From positions 10,385,252 to 10,449,251 of the forward strand of contig CM037830.1 in NCBI GenBank assembly GCA_021234535.1: 64,000 nt of DNA. Reading direction: 5' to 3'. The DNA is from Stichopus chloronotus. Lineage: Eukaryota; Echinodermata; Holothuroidea; Aspidochirotida; Stichopodidae. The notes beneath the pieces are model-generated. The model was given only the letters and a program-made list of their open reading frames with translations. It did not search any database and was not told the DNA's origin. Each line of letters opens with the position of its first letter. The first letter of the stretch is position 1. The translations under genes and the position numbers were made by a program. Below are positions 12,901-22,760 of the stretch, in pieces.

Positions 12901-15900
12901 ATCACTGTACCATAGCAAGAAAAAAGAAACATTCCACAATGGCACTGTCAAACTCACCTTGAAATCCTACTGCAGTTAAAAAAGTAGTATGGAACAGTGA
13001 TAAAGGTAAGATTGTATTCTGATGAGACTAACGAGAGGTTGAGTGATACTGCTTCATCTGGTGGTACAAGAAAAATATTAATGGTTCATAATGGAGTTAA
13101 AGGTATCTCACAGAACAATGTAGCTTCAATTGTATAGAACCAGAAAGCCAAAAGGCTTTGTGATTCCTTGCTACATTGTTATATTACAACAAACATGAAT
13201 TATCAACATGACAAGAATAGGATCAACTGCAGTTATTGTTCTTGATGCACCACAAGCCTTAAACCCAAAATGACCTTTATTTTGGTGACCTGAAATGACC
13301 GTGACATTTGACATCCACCAAAAGCAATAGGGATCACCTACCCAGTACGGCCAACCCACACATCAAGTATGACATAAGTCAACATTACCCTTCTGAAGTT
13401 AATGTGTTTGCAAGGTTTGACCTCGGGTGACCTCAAACGACCTTTGACCTCCACCACAAGCAAAAGGAGTCTTCTACTTAGTACGTACAATCTACACATC
13501 AAGTAAGACATCAGTCAAGGTTAGACTCTTGGAGATATTGTGTTTAGGGCAATTCCACGGTAACGCTGTGATGCTTTGGAAGCAAAATTCACATTTTACG
13601 TGCAAATAACAGAAAGAGCTTTAATGTTAGGAACAAACTTCTCTTTCAATTCTACTCCTACTATCACAAAGTAAATTTAGTAAATGTTTATTTCTTAAAA
13701 GAGTGTACTAAGTATGAAAATATGAATATTAATGACGGTGGTAACGCTGCGACACTGAAAAGGACATGCATTTTCTGGCCCCTCACAAACTGTTAAAACC
13801 CTGTGAAGTTTAAGGACTTTTTGCAGTTTCTCCACATTAAAAACACTTTATAGACTGTTACCGACAATAGTGTGGTGAAATACAAAATAAAAAATTATTA
13901 TTATGGTAGATATGATCAATCATAAAAAAAAATGGGGTAACGCCGTGATGGTAACGCCAAGATCAAGACCTGATTATATGGGAAACGCATGTTAAAAAAA
14001 ATAATAAACTGATAGGAAATGGTGATATTGATAGTTAGAATGTTTGTAATTCATCTAGATATGAGTAATTTGGATGTTTTAAGAAATATTTGCTATGAAT
14101 TTGTGTAAGAAAGTGGAAATTTTCACTTCAGACATCATGTGAAAAATGAAGAACTATGATAAATCCACACACAACTCCAGTCAAAATGAAATCAAGAAGA
14201 GTGCTATAGCTACGGTAGGCCCACTGCTGAAGAAATGACATGAACTGTGAAAGCTTTATACAGTAATACAATATAAATGCAGTTCCATCTCACTGAAACA
14301 GCAAATATTCTCTTCATACAGGGTATTGAGTGATATTGCGTCTCAAGTTTGCTGTAATACATTTAGTATTATTTAAAAAAAAATTAAGTAAATGTATGCC
14401 AGTTTGTATTGGTGCAATCACATAAATTGTTTTACTTAGGCTTACACTGAGTCTTAAATATTCAAAATAGAGCAGGGTGACCAAACTTGTTGGGTCTCAT
14501 CAGTCACAGTTTTATTTTAAGTTAGGTTTGTGTCCTCAACTTTGACAAACTGACCCTCTGTTTGCCTTCTCCAATCTCCACGAAATAATTGGTAGTGTAC
14601 TGTACAAAGCTTCAAGTGTATTGCAGGGCACTTTGTAGATGATAAAGGACTGTTTCCACATTGTTTTAGCAAAACAATCTTGGAACAGAAAGAGGAAAAT
14701 CTGTATAAAATGCTACTTATGCTCAATGGTATACAGAGAGTGTACCATGGATTGTATGGATGCTATAAACAGGTGCTTGTCACTGCCCAATCTAGCAGAC
14801 CATTATAGCTTCTGAGCATAAAAGGGGCGCTACCATAACAAAAGAAAGGGTACAGTTCTGCATTTCCTGTTTGTACTATCACAGAAGGAGGCCCAAAAAT
14901 GTCGAACAAATCATTATCATACAGTAGGTGCTGTTACTTCAGTACCAGCAACCACAGTGACTATAATAGTCAGTCCCCATACAGTAAATCAGTGCCTGTC
15001 ACGGTGTTACCAAAAAAGTAATACCGTGATATTGGTATAATTAATTAAAAATGAGAGACCTCAAATGACATTTGACCTCCACCAAAAACGATAGGTATCA
15101 TCTGCTTAATATGAGCAACCCACACACTAAATTTGACATCAGTCACAGTTACTTCACTGGAAATATTGTGTTTACAAGAGTTTACAGTTTGAACTCTGAT
15201 GACCTCAAATAACCTTTGACCTCGACCACAAAGAATAGAGATCATCTACTTACTACGACCAACCAACACACCAAGTATGACATCAGTCCCAGTTACCCTT
15301 CTGGAGATAATGTGTTTACAAGGTTTTCACATTTTGACCTCTGGTTGCCTCAAATAACCTTTGATCTCCACCAAAAACATTTGGGATCATCTACTAATAT
15401 GACCAACCCACACACCAAGTATGACATCAGTCACAGTTACAGTTCTTGAGATGTCATGTTTACAAGGTTTTCACATTTTGCCCTCTGGTGACCTCAAATG
15501 ACCTTTGACCTCCACCAAAAACAATAGGAACATCTACTCAATATCAACAACCCACCCAGCAAGTATGAGATCAGTCATGGTTACCCTTCTTGAGATATCG
15601 TATCTACAACAAGCGTCACACACACATACGCTACATCAGAACTGCATAGATTCATTTTGCCTGCGGCAAGGAATAAAAAAACAGAAAGTCAAGGGGCTTT
15701 GTGACTCTTTGCCGATATCTATAAAAAACAAAGGACAACCAACATACCGATTTACTAGTTGCATCACCTTACCCTCCTTGAGATTGGTTTTCAAACAATG
15801 ACCTTTGCTGACCTGACAAAACCTTTGACCACCACCGAAAATTGATAGAGACCATCTGCATATCAAGAGTTGCCAATGTTAACAGTTTAATGTTCCAGCA

Positions 15901-18900
15901 ACATTCAGTTGCAAAGGCATCTTTCTCAAAGTTTTCCATACTTTAACCTCTGATGACCTCAAATAATCTTTGACCTCCATGAAAAGGATTATATACTCAC
16001 AATGAACAACCTACAAACTAAATTTGAAGTTAAAGCAACTTCCCCTCCTGGAAATACTGTGTTTCCTAGGTTTCCAAACTATGACCTCTACTGACCTTTC
16101 AACTCATCAAGAGCACCAGCATTTACAGTTTGAAGTTCAAATAACAATCAGTTGTTGAGATATCTTCCTTCATAAGCTGCCAAACTCAAATGACATTTGA
16201 CTTCCATGAAAATTCACTAGAGATCATCTAGTTTTGAAAAGATTCATATATAGTTCAAGCAACTTTCACTCTTTGAGATGCCATGTTTACAAGGAGAAAC
16301 TATGATCTCTACTACCCCATGTGTCGGCCCTTTGACCTCCCCAAAATGTGACAGCAATCATGTACCTGTACATATCAAGTCCTACCAATGGTTAGAATTT
16401 GAAGTTCCAGCAACTTTCAGTCGTTGAGATATATTCTTTAAGGAAATATAAGGCATTTGTTTTACAGAAAAAAAAACATATTTTGAAAACCAATGTTTGT
16501 AGACGAACAATGATAGATCATTCAAAATAAGAAAGTGCAGAGGTCTTCTTTCCAAAAACAAGTTTTTCATAGACAGAAATTCAGACATCACTTGCTCAAA
16601 AAATAATTTGTTCACCCAAACTTTCCAGTCAAATAATGCATTATCCCACTCCTCACATGCATAATGCTTTGAGGAGATGAAACTTTTGCAAATGTTTATT
16701 TATGATACTGAATGGTTCAACAATGATTAAAGCTATTTTCTTTGTATGTCAGACTGGTGTATTCTAAAGGATTAATCCATTTGATTGGTTTTTAGTGTTT
16801 CCCCTCTGGTGACCTTAAATGACATCTGACCTACCTGGAAAAGAATACGGTCACCTACTGACAATGGACTACCTAAAACCAACTTTAAAGTTCAGGCAAC
16901 TCTCCCTCATTGATGTAACATGTTTACAACTATGACGTCTACTTGCCTCTATTTACCTCAAATGACCTTTGACCTACCTGAAAATGAATAAGGATCATCA
17001 ACATACAATTGACGACATATGCACCAACTTTAAAGTTCAAGCAAGTTTCCCTTCTTGATTTATCACATTTACAAGCCAATTAAGGTATGACATATATACA
17101 CACACACTTACATAACTTTGTCCTAACACAGTGTGCATTAACACACACATACACCATCACCATCACATAGGTTCCTTGTCTGCCTTTGGCGAGGAATCTA
17201 AAGTAAAATTACGTACATTTTACACTTTAAGTTTGTTCCATGACCTACTGTGCAAACATTGTTCCCAAAGACATGTTTTTACCTACGGGTCTACCTTTAT
17301 TCTTTACTAAAGTAAGTTTCAAAATCTCTGGGTTACATTATTTTAACTGTCAGTCCTTGATAGTGCAGATGCATATTGAATGGATTAACACTGCAAAATA
17401 TGTACCCACCTAATGGGAAGAAGTCTTCGTGCATGCTGTAAAGCATAATATTGCTGTTATGTACCAACACAGAGACATCCTTATTGACTATCAGTGAATA
17501 TGAAATTAGGAATAAAGTTTACTTTTATTATCAACAGGTTCAGAGTCATTTTTTGCCATTACTTAGCAGATATACATGTATTTTACTTAAAAACAAACAT
17601 GGGAAAAACATCAGACATTAAAACAATTACTGAGAAAACACAGTCAAAGCTGGTCTTACTGAAATGTCAATACCACAATTTATGTGAGCAAAAGCTGGTA
17701 TCTCTTTTCAAACAGTAAAGATGCAATATGATTGACAATTGTGTGACAGAAAGGATGTTGATTCAGGTAATTGGTTGTTACACTTTCAGTCAGGACACCA
17801 TACTGTACACAGACAAACACAATGGTCCTTGGGTGGTGTTACTTCATGTGGTAGGTTTATTAGAAACACTAGCGTACACAGGGGGGCCATTGGGCCATGG
17901 CCCTCCCTCACATTCCCCATTTTTTTTTAAATACTGCATATCTTGCTGAAAATATCGGAAATAAGCAGGAATTGACATGATTAGTATCAATATAGGCCTA
18001 CTATACTGTACATAGGTAAACTTGAGGGAATACAGGACCGTAGCCAGGGGGGTCGGAGCGTTTGAACAACCCATCCCAAGTTGAGGGAGGTCCATTTTTT
18101 CCAGCCATGTGTTTGAAGGGTCAGCTATGAAATATTTTTTTTTATCTTGACATATCGTTCACTTTTAGCAGGAAGATAAAACCTCTCCACTTATGTCACA
18201 AAATGTATACAGGCCCAAACTGACCACAATATATCTTCACTAGATACATACAGTATACTATGTGGGGTGATGAGATAATAAGCTAAAAAACGCGCATTCA
18301 TGGTTATGTCATTGTGGCTGTGGATATCATTGAACCAGATACAATAAAAAGCCCGGGACACACTGCCACGACAAGCTGCGACACGACGGCGACCACCCAC
18401 CGCGTCTGCTGTAATCGTGGCGGTGTGATCGGTTCCACAACTAGAGTTCAGTTGTGTCGTAAGCCGTCGCCGGGCCCGAATAAATATGTTCAATTGTAGT
18501 CGGGTGCAGTTGGTGCATTTTAAGCCCTGTTCAAACCGCCACGACTACCAAAGTGTCTACTCAGGCGCATATATAGCCAAGGAGGAGTGATGGAGGCGAT
18601 CGCCACCCCGGCCATATTGTGGTTTTTTTTTTTTAGGACTTTGCCAGAAATACCCAGGAGCATGGGCATAGCCAGGGAAAGAAGGGCGAACAGGGCAACC
18701 CTGCTTGATCTCATTTTCGCTTTTTTTCCCCCGCGATATCGCTCAATAGTAATTCCCTCAATTTATGCGGCAGGCCTACCAAGGCAGGGGTGGAATGCAG
18801 GGTTGGGAGCATGTATGTCTGCATGTTAAACACCCAGGAAGGGCAGTTTTCATCTATCTGAGTGGTTTGTAGAGCCAAACGTTTCTTTGAATGCTCATCT

Positions 18901-19850
18901 CTGCATTGCTTCATTTTTCACAGACTAATTATTTTCTCAGTAATCGAGAAATTGTAGACATGAGATCCACATTTCAAGGCTGGGTTCATGCAGCTGAAAA
19001 AACTTGGGAAGGGCTATTTCGAGCCATCTGGGGGGTTTGTAAAACCCAAAATTTTCTTGTACGCTCCGCGCCAACCGATGGTGGCGCTCCGCTTAGATAG
19101 TCTTCACAAGTTTGCACCCCCTCCCCTTGGAAGGTCTTTTAAGGTCTTCTTAAATACTCCAGATTACAGGAGATCTGCAGGTTTCACAATTTTCCAGGGA
19201 AAGCATCCCCCCTAGCAAAAACTTTCTTGTACGCTCCATGACAACCGATTGCGCCGCTACGCTCAGATCTTTCAATTGCAGTAATTCCGCCAGAGGCTAC
19301 GGCCTCCCCCTTCACAAATTCCTGGGTACGCCACGGATTAGAAAGGAATACTTTGAAATGTGTTCGCACCAAACTGCCATGACTATGTAAGATTTATGTG
19401 CTGCAGTTCGCAGTGTGCCTAATTTCTTTGTTTCTGGGATTTTTAATGACAGGAGTTACTTTGAAACCAAAACAGTAAGAAACTCAAAGTCCAATATACA
19501 TTTAGAAGTCTATTGCAATCTTAAAAATAACAAATCAGCAGGTTGCAAAATAATGCATTCCCAGATTTCACACATGCCACTAGAATTTAGTAACATCACA
19601 ACTTGTATACTTCCACTGAAATAAAGCAGTAACCAGGAGCACATATCGATATGTTAACAGAAATGCTCTGACTTCCAAATTCAACAAAATTACCTCCTTC
19701 AGAGAAGTTTGGTAAAAGTGTGACATTTGGACTAGCACAAACAAGACTATTTTCTGATTCTGAAGTCCTTATAGCTGGAGTGGTGAAGTTCTCCCCAAAA
19801 CGACAGGAGTAGTTGACACCAACAGGGAGATGTGTGACATCTATGGTAAT
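760..19850 (-). CDS. Plexin-like receptor, duplicate partial gene (7 exons), left contig
   Basis: The same seven upstream exons occur in the left contig: 19850-19694, 13057-12958, 12471-12363, 6637-6521, 5672-5568, 3031-2941 and 935-760. I saw no coding difference from the right-contig copy. The eighth exon (IPT start, 39672-39518) is missing because this contig begins 759 bases beyond the last exon. If the duplication is an assembly artefact this is the same gene, not a paralogue. The DIRS element at 21942-28428 lies upstream of the first visible exon, in the same orientation, probably within an intron. Confidence 0.85.
936..2940 (-). other. Plexin intron, no feature recognised
   Basis: This is intron between the PSI3 exon and the exon at 2941-3031. 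It is AT-rich, with only short chance open frames and no motif I recognise. The duplicate lies at 41054-43057. Confidence 0.6.
2941..3031 (-). CDS. Plexin exon: end of second TIG region (copy 1)
   Basis: This is the left-contig copy of the exon at 43058-43148. The LINE remnant begins about 70 bases upstream of its acceptor in gene orientation. Confidence 0.82.
3100..4806 (+). mobile_element. 5'-truncated LINE (CR1/L2-like), copy 1
   Basis: The sequence codes for a non-LTR reverse transcriptase and the C-terminal tail that follows it. It starts abruptly inside the RT domain and ends near ggaaataaactgaaatgtaa, a plausible short-repeat 3' tail. Upstream endonuclease and ORF1 sequence is missing, so this is a typical 5'-truncated insertion. 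It lies antisense to the plexin gene in the intron between the exons at 2941-3031 and 5568-5672. I could not identify a clear target-site duplication. Confidence 0.8.
3103..4489 (+). pseudogene. LINE reverse transcriptase pseudogene, copy 1
   Basis: Recognisable blocks in order are IAKVIPIPKSG, SNYRPVSILPALSKIYERLV, FLNLSKAFDTIEHQ (motif A), GVPQGFIL (motif B), FADDTTIY (motif C) and HSTKFLGVQIDHQLSWKDHI (thumb side). The C-terminal tail has GVNFWNSLSNPI. The first catalytic aspartate of motif A (FLDLSKAFDT in active relatives) is asparagine, codon AAT at 3400-3402. A frameshift falls near 3465, a TGA at 3588-3590 breaks motif B, and more stops occur at 4113-4115 and near 4278. The YADD-type box is intact as FADD. 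The element cannot make active enzyme. Family assignment to the CR1/L2 side of the Jockey group is by motif style only. Confidence 0.82.
5568..5672 (-). CDS. Plexin exon: middle of second TIG region (copy 1)
   Basis: This is the left-contig copy of the exon at 45685-45789, starting SYKCVFTYLDNEVV, phase 0/0. Confidence 0.82.
6521..6637 (-). CDS. Plexin exon: start of second TIG region (copy 1)
   Basis: This is the left-contig copy of the exon at 46637-46753, starting TNECPTVIAEDTYIP, phase 0/0. Confidence 0.82.
7330..7795 (-). mobile_element. Candidate tRNA-derived SINE, copy 1
   Basis: On the minus strand a tRNA-like head can be read. An A-box-like TAACTTCGTGGTTAGTATCC covers about 7762-7781, and a B-box-like GGATCAAATCC covers 7729-7739. 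The spacing is appropriate for an internal RNA polymerase III promoter. The sequence differs in character from the AT-rich intron and extends to about 7330, but the 3' limit and tail are not clear. Distinguishing a SINE from a chance tRNA-like stretch needs a genome-wide copy count. Confidence 0.5.
8450..8790 (+). repeat. Dispersed repeat, member 1 (copy 1)
   Basis: This stretch aligns in order with 16460-16770: catttgttttaca, then aatgatagat-attcaaaa, a ttgaggaga block, and aagctattttcttt. Similarity is partial with several indels. It is probably an old dispersed element of unknown class. Duplicate at 48564-48904. Confidence 0.6.
9140..9175. repeat. 36 bp near-perfect palindrome (copy 1)
   Basis: The 36 bases from CAAATTA to TAATTTG read the same on both strands except for one mismatched pair. 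The central 20 bases, TACTTTGATTAATCAAAGTA, are a perfect palindrome. It lies in very AT-rich intron sequence, and the duplicate at 49254-49289 is identical. Confidence 0.85.
10402..10658. mobile_element. MITE-like element flanked by TTAA (copy 1)
   Basis: Inverted repeats AGGCTGTATTGCATCACCC (from 10406) and GGGTGATGCATTACAGCCT (to 10654) enclose 249 bp and differ at one position. TTAA lies directly outside both ends (10402-10405 and 10655-10658), the target duplication expected of piggyBac-type transposition. There is no coding capacity. The terminal bases are not the canonical piggyBac start, so the superfamily is uncertain. Confidence 0.6.
11332..11767. mobile_element. Candidate inverted-repeat element (copy 1)
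   Basis: The left end starts CAGGTGACTGCCCTACATTC and the right end, reverse-complemented, starts CAGTTACAGCCCAATGTTCC. Both continue into CGACACCT and further related sequence (21 of the first 28 bases match). The 436 bp between them has no coding capacity. No target duplication is obvious, so the limits are provisional. Confidence 0.45.
12363..12471 (-). CDS. Plexin exon: PSI2 domain (copy 1)
   Basis: This is the left-contig copy of the exon at 52477-52585, with the PSI core WDCGWCADDFTC and the same splice sites. Confidence 0.87.
12958..13057 (-). CDS. Plexin exon: end of first TIG region (copy 1)
   Basis: This is the left-contig copy of the exon at 53073-53172, encoding DEAVSLNLSLVSSEY and FFNCSRIS, with acceptor ccaccag and donor gtgagt. 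Confidence 0.84.
13240..13545 (+). repeat. 144 bp repeat family, short array (copy 1)
   Basis: Two units are visible here. Each has a block like GACCTCAAATGACCTTTGACC, then a CCACCAAAAGCAATAGGGATC-like block, an ACCAAGTATGACATCAGT-like block and a TTACCCTTCTGGAGATAATG-like block. It lies in the plexin intron between 12958 and 19694. The array breaks off near 13545 and resumes near 15050. Duplicate at 53355-53660. Confidence 0.7.
13558..15011. mobile_element. Candidate insertion splitting the 144 bp array (copy 1)
   Basis: The segment carries the motif GGTAACGC(T/C)G(T/C)GA at about 13559, 13739 and 13936, a further GGTAACGCC at 13950, and an inverted form (tcacggtgttacc) near 14999-15011. 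It sits exactly where the 144 bp repeats are interrupted. This suggests a non-autonomous transposon with short subterminal inverted motifs. No clean target duplication or coding region was found. Duplicate at 53673-55126. Confidence 0.35.
15050..17190 (+). repeat. 144 bp repeat array with nuclear-receptor-like DR1 motifs (copy 1)
   Basis: Successive core motifs at 15068, 15212, 15357 and 15501 are spaced 144-145 bases apart, which shows tandem organisation; later units to 17100 are degenerate. TGACCTTTGACCT, a perfect DR1 direct repeat (AGGTCA-A-AGGTCA on the other strand), is found at 15499-15511 and 16963-16975, with one-mismatch variants elsewhere. Hairpin-like sequences such as TTGCCTGCGGCAAGG (about 15657) and TGCCTTTGGCGAGGAATC (about 17175) follow CA-rich stretches at array ends. 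Duplicate at 55165-57305. Confidence 0.75.
16460..16770 (+). repeat. Dispersed repeat, member 2 (copy 1)
   Basis: This is the partner of 8450-8790, found 8 kb away in the same orientation and located just after or inside the 144 bp repeat array. Shared blocks include aatgatagatcattcaaaa and ttaaagctattttcttt. Duplicate at 56575-56885. Confidence 0.6.
18320..19330. repeat. GC-richer repeat-like intron segment (copy 1)
   Basis: This part of the plexin intron is richer in GC than its surroundings and includes a duplicated block: CTTGTACGCTCC-x-x-G-x-CAACCGAT followed by CGCT-x-CGCT occurs at 19056-19097 and 19226-19268, 170 bases apart. Short frames on both strands show no domain. It is probably a composite of old transposon fragments. 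Duplicate at 58435-59445. Confidence 0.4.
19694..19850 (-). CDS. Plexin exon: first TIG region (copy 1)
   Basis: This is the left-contig copy of the exon at 59809-59965, with the same splice sites (cacag/AT, GAG/gtaatt) and coding sequence. Confidence 0.84.
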
Positions 19851-21941
19851 CTGTGGAAGAAAGTTGCAGAAAATGTTTTCCAGTATGTTTTGATCTGTCC
19901 CAGGAAAAATTAGAGTGCTACTTAACACTGAGTGGAAGAGACATATACTCTCACATCAGCAGTATCTGTTAGCTTAATATCAAGTATAGCTGAAGCATGT
20001 GTAGAGAGCGCAAGCACAAGGGCTAAGTCATTTACTTAAAAGGGTCCATGATCTAAAAGTAATAGCTTTGTGAATTCTTGCAATTGGGTGAGTTTTGTAT
20101 AACATGTATTTGAATAATGATGTAGCCTTCAGGACATGCCAAATCAAGAGTCCCAAAACTGTGCACTACCACTCTTCTAAAGAGCAACAGTAATGATACT
20201 GCCATGAATCTCAGAAATATCACACAGTATTTCCAGTGAGATTACCTAAGTTGGATATATACTTCAAAAAGGACTTTATATGTCTATACCACTCATATGT
20301 GTCTACAGGGCAAGAAGTGCATTGTCAGAAACACACAATTCAACCTCTCAAGTCGGGAACATATCATGATGAATTAGTGCTGTAACTATGTCAGCAGAAA
20401 ATGTATCAATGTATAAAGACAAACTACTTGTGATAATCAATGTACTTATCACAATACTTGAAAACAAAAGGAGTCTTGAGATTGGCTAGGAATACTGTTT
20501 TGACATTATTTTGGTTATACATGCTTCTTTATATATACTTGTAATGAATAAAAATATCATCATTTGTCATTTACTTTTGTTTCTGTTATTATTAGAAATA
20601 TGTCTAAACAAGAAGCAAATAAAGAGAAAAACAGGACCAGGCAAGGTTTCAAAAATATTACTTTTTGTGGATTTTGTCTTTATCTTCAATCATGATACCT
20701 GCTAGAAATTAATGTTTGGTATTGTGGAAAAAAAAATATCGCAATAACGGTAATATTGCTACAGCACTACACTCAATCACATGCAGGGATTGCAGTGGTC
20801 GTGGGTCGTCACTGCATGGATATGTCACGTTGTAACATGTATGTGACAGCAATAAATCATAGAATAATTTGGGAAGAGTTGTACAAAAATAGAACACATT
20901 GAAACTCCATTGGTTTAAAACAAAAATGATGAAATCTCATCATTCTCATGGGATAGAGAAAGAAAAATGTTAAATTTATAGATACTGCTAAGGGTATACA
21001 GTGAGAATTAATAAGTCCATCAGTATCACAAGTGAATCACTGCCTTCTAAATGCCAGCACAGAATGTGGGCATGAAGTAATGTTAATGTAAATGTGACCC
21101 ACCATATATATTCCAAAAACAATTCTTTGCCTTATCAGTTCTGACGTTCCATTTCAAAGTGAATATGTTACTTATGGCAATATATTTAAGTTTCTGCTAA
21201 GTACAGTATGCACTAAAAGTTTGCAACTTCTACCAAAGTTTGTGACCAAAATATCTTTTGAAGCTTGTATAATACAATCTTAGAAAGAAAAGACAATATT
21301 TTTGTTTATAAATATCATTGTTAATTGTGGTAATTTATTGTTTTCTTTCCTCTTTTTTAGTTTGCTTTGGTGGTGATTGACTCAAGATTACTTCATAGAC
21401 ACTGCATTGTATATTGGCACCTTTTCAAAACTCATGGATTACTCAATCTAGACATCACCAAAGTATAACACAAAAAGAGAGGAGACCTAACCAATCATTA
21501 CTGCACAGTTTCATTAATCTTATAGTAAGCCTTTGAATATTTGATGGTCCCGACATTCGTTAAGTGATCAACTCACGATACTCCCAGTGCACAACAACAC
21601 AGCAAAAAATTCAATGACAGAACATCCATGATGATACTATCAAGTTTTTAAATAAGTTTTGTACTTCTTTACATAGTGCTTCCTTGATCCTTATCAAAGA
21701 CCAGCAGCAATTTCTCAATCAAATAATCTCTGACTGTAACTCTGACTTTGAGATTAGGATCAACACACAACTCCATCTCATCATGGACCATCAAGGATGT
21801 TCTTTCATACTATCTGTAATTTGATATTTTATCACAATGTTGTATGCACCATCACAATGATGTTTTCAATTTCTTGCCAAATAGGGAAGATGAGATATTC
21901 AAAAACATTTGTTTTGTTAACATATTCAAATACGTCTGCAT
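19851..21941. other. Probable plexin intron, no feature recognised
   Basis: This AT-rich stretch lies between the first recognised plexin exon and the DIRS element. I looked for a PSI1 or Sema exon on the minus strand and found none. The duplicate is 59966-62056. Confidence 0.5.
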
Positions 21942-21972
21942 AATACTCCAAAACTCTATTGGTTTGGGTATT
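21942..21972. promoter_or_regulatory. Lox-like palindrome at the left terminus, element 1
   Basis: Arms AATACTCCAAA (21942-21952) and TTTGGGTATT (21963-21972) flank the spacer ACTCTATTGG. The outer arm includes the AATAC sequence that defines the element edge. The right terminus carries only the AATAC core and no full palindrome. Duplicate at 62057-62087. Confidence 0.6.
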
Positions 21973-21985
21973 TGGTAACACCCGA

Positions 21986-22117
21986 CTTACCTGTCTCCCA
22001 CACTACTATCGCACTGGCCTCGCCCCAGTGCTAGAACCGGCAGAAAAATCGCACCGAGCGCCCTCTGTGGCCTGGCCTCTCGAACTCGACCCCAATCAGC
22101 AATCGTCCTCTTTGGTT
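21986..22117 (+). repeat. Left inverted terminal repeat of DIRS element 1
   Basis: The block begins CTTACCTGTCTCCCACACTA and ends CCTCTTTGGTT. It pairs with 28277-28408 on the opposite strand with two mismatches. A 44 bp unpaired left tail (21942-21985) lies outside it, which is usual for DIRS termini. Confidence 0.92.
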
Positions 22118-22639
22118 CCCTGCCGACTGAGGGAGAGTCCGAGAGGAAGAACAAGACTGACCAGGTAGGTGGCCCTCACCCCACCCGGTCACCGATGACC
22201 AAGTGGGGGAAGGGCCAACGAGCCGGGCAGTCCCCACAGAGGACGTGACTGCTGCTACCGAGAAAAAGGGGTTAACATGTATGTGGTTAAAGTAATATTC
22301 AAGTGACTATTAAATAATACACAAACATACAACCCTACTTCCATGCGCAAAACTAACTAGTATTACTGTTACCCTAAAAGGAACAAAAATGGAGCAAGAT
22401 CTCACCATCTCAAGAGGGGGCCTCTTGGTTGAGTTGGCCTGGATCCTCCTCGTTTCCTGCACTGCAAGGCTGACGTCCAAAGGAGTAGAAGGATCCTGAG
22501 GTGTACCGAAACGTCGAGCGTCCCCCTTTGTTAGGAAAGCGCGACGGAGAGGAGAGAGGCAGGCTTCTTCTATAGCCCCCTGATTAGCATGCGCGACTGG
22601 TCAACCTCCCCCGGAAGCGTGTGGGGCGGGAGGCGGGAC
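22118..22639. other. Noncoding segment between left terminal repeat and internal complementary region
   Basis: I see no coding domain in this 522 bp. It lies downstream of the recombinase gene and probably serves as 3' noncoding sequence of the element. Confidence 0.5.
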
Positions 22640-22748
22640 GTAGTGTGGGAGACAGGTAAGTCGGGTGTTACCGAATACCCAAACCAATAGAGTTTTGGAG
22701 TATTCACTACACCCCCTTCCTTACCTGTCTCCCACACTACTATCGCAC
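22640..22748 (-). repeat. Internal complementary region of DIRS element 1
   Basis: Read on the minus strand, this 109 bp stretch is the right end of the element joined directly to the left end: GTGTAGTG-AATAC-TCCAAAAC. In the DIRS replication model such a region templates closure of a circular intermediate. It directly follows the recombinase gene. Duplicate at 62755-62863. Confidence 0.9.
22674..22704. promoter_or_regulatory. Lox-like palindrome in the internal complementary region, element 1
   Basis: Arms AATACCCAAA (22674-22683) and TTTGGAGTATT (22694-22704) are inverted copies with a one-base bulge, around the spacer CCAATAGAGT. The same palindrome occupies the left terminus (21942-21972). 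The layout resembles tyrosine-recombinase core sites with inverted arms and a short spacer. The role as a recombinase site is inferred. Confidence 0.6.
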
Positions 22749-22760
22749 AGAATGGCACCG

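Noticed and set aside
15216..15801. Plus-strand frames with recurring HTKYDIS-type peptides
   Set aside because: They are translations of the 144 bp noncoding repeat. The period is divisible by three, so frames stay open by chance.
15050..17190. CRISPR-like array
   Set aside because: Units are about 144 bp and degenerate throughout, with no short identical repeats or unique spacers, and the context is an animal intron.
22031..22237. Open frames on both strands over the left terminal repeat
   Set aside because: They coincide with the inverted repeat, so matching frames at both ends reflect the repeat and not genes.
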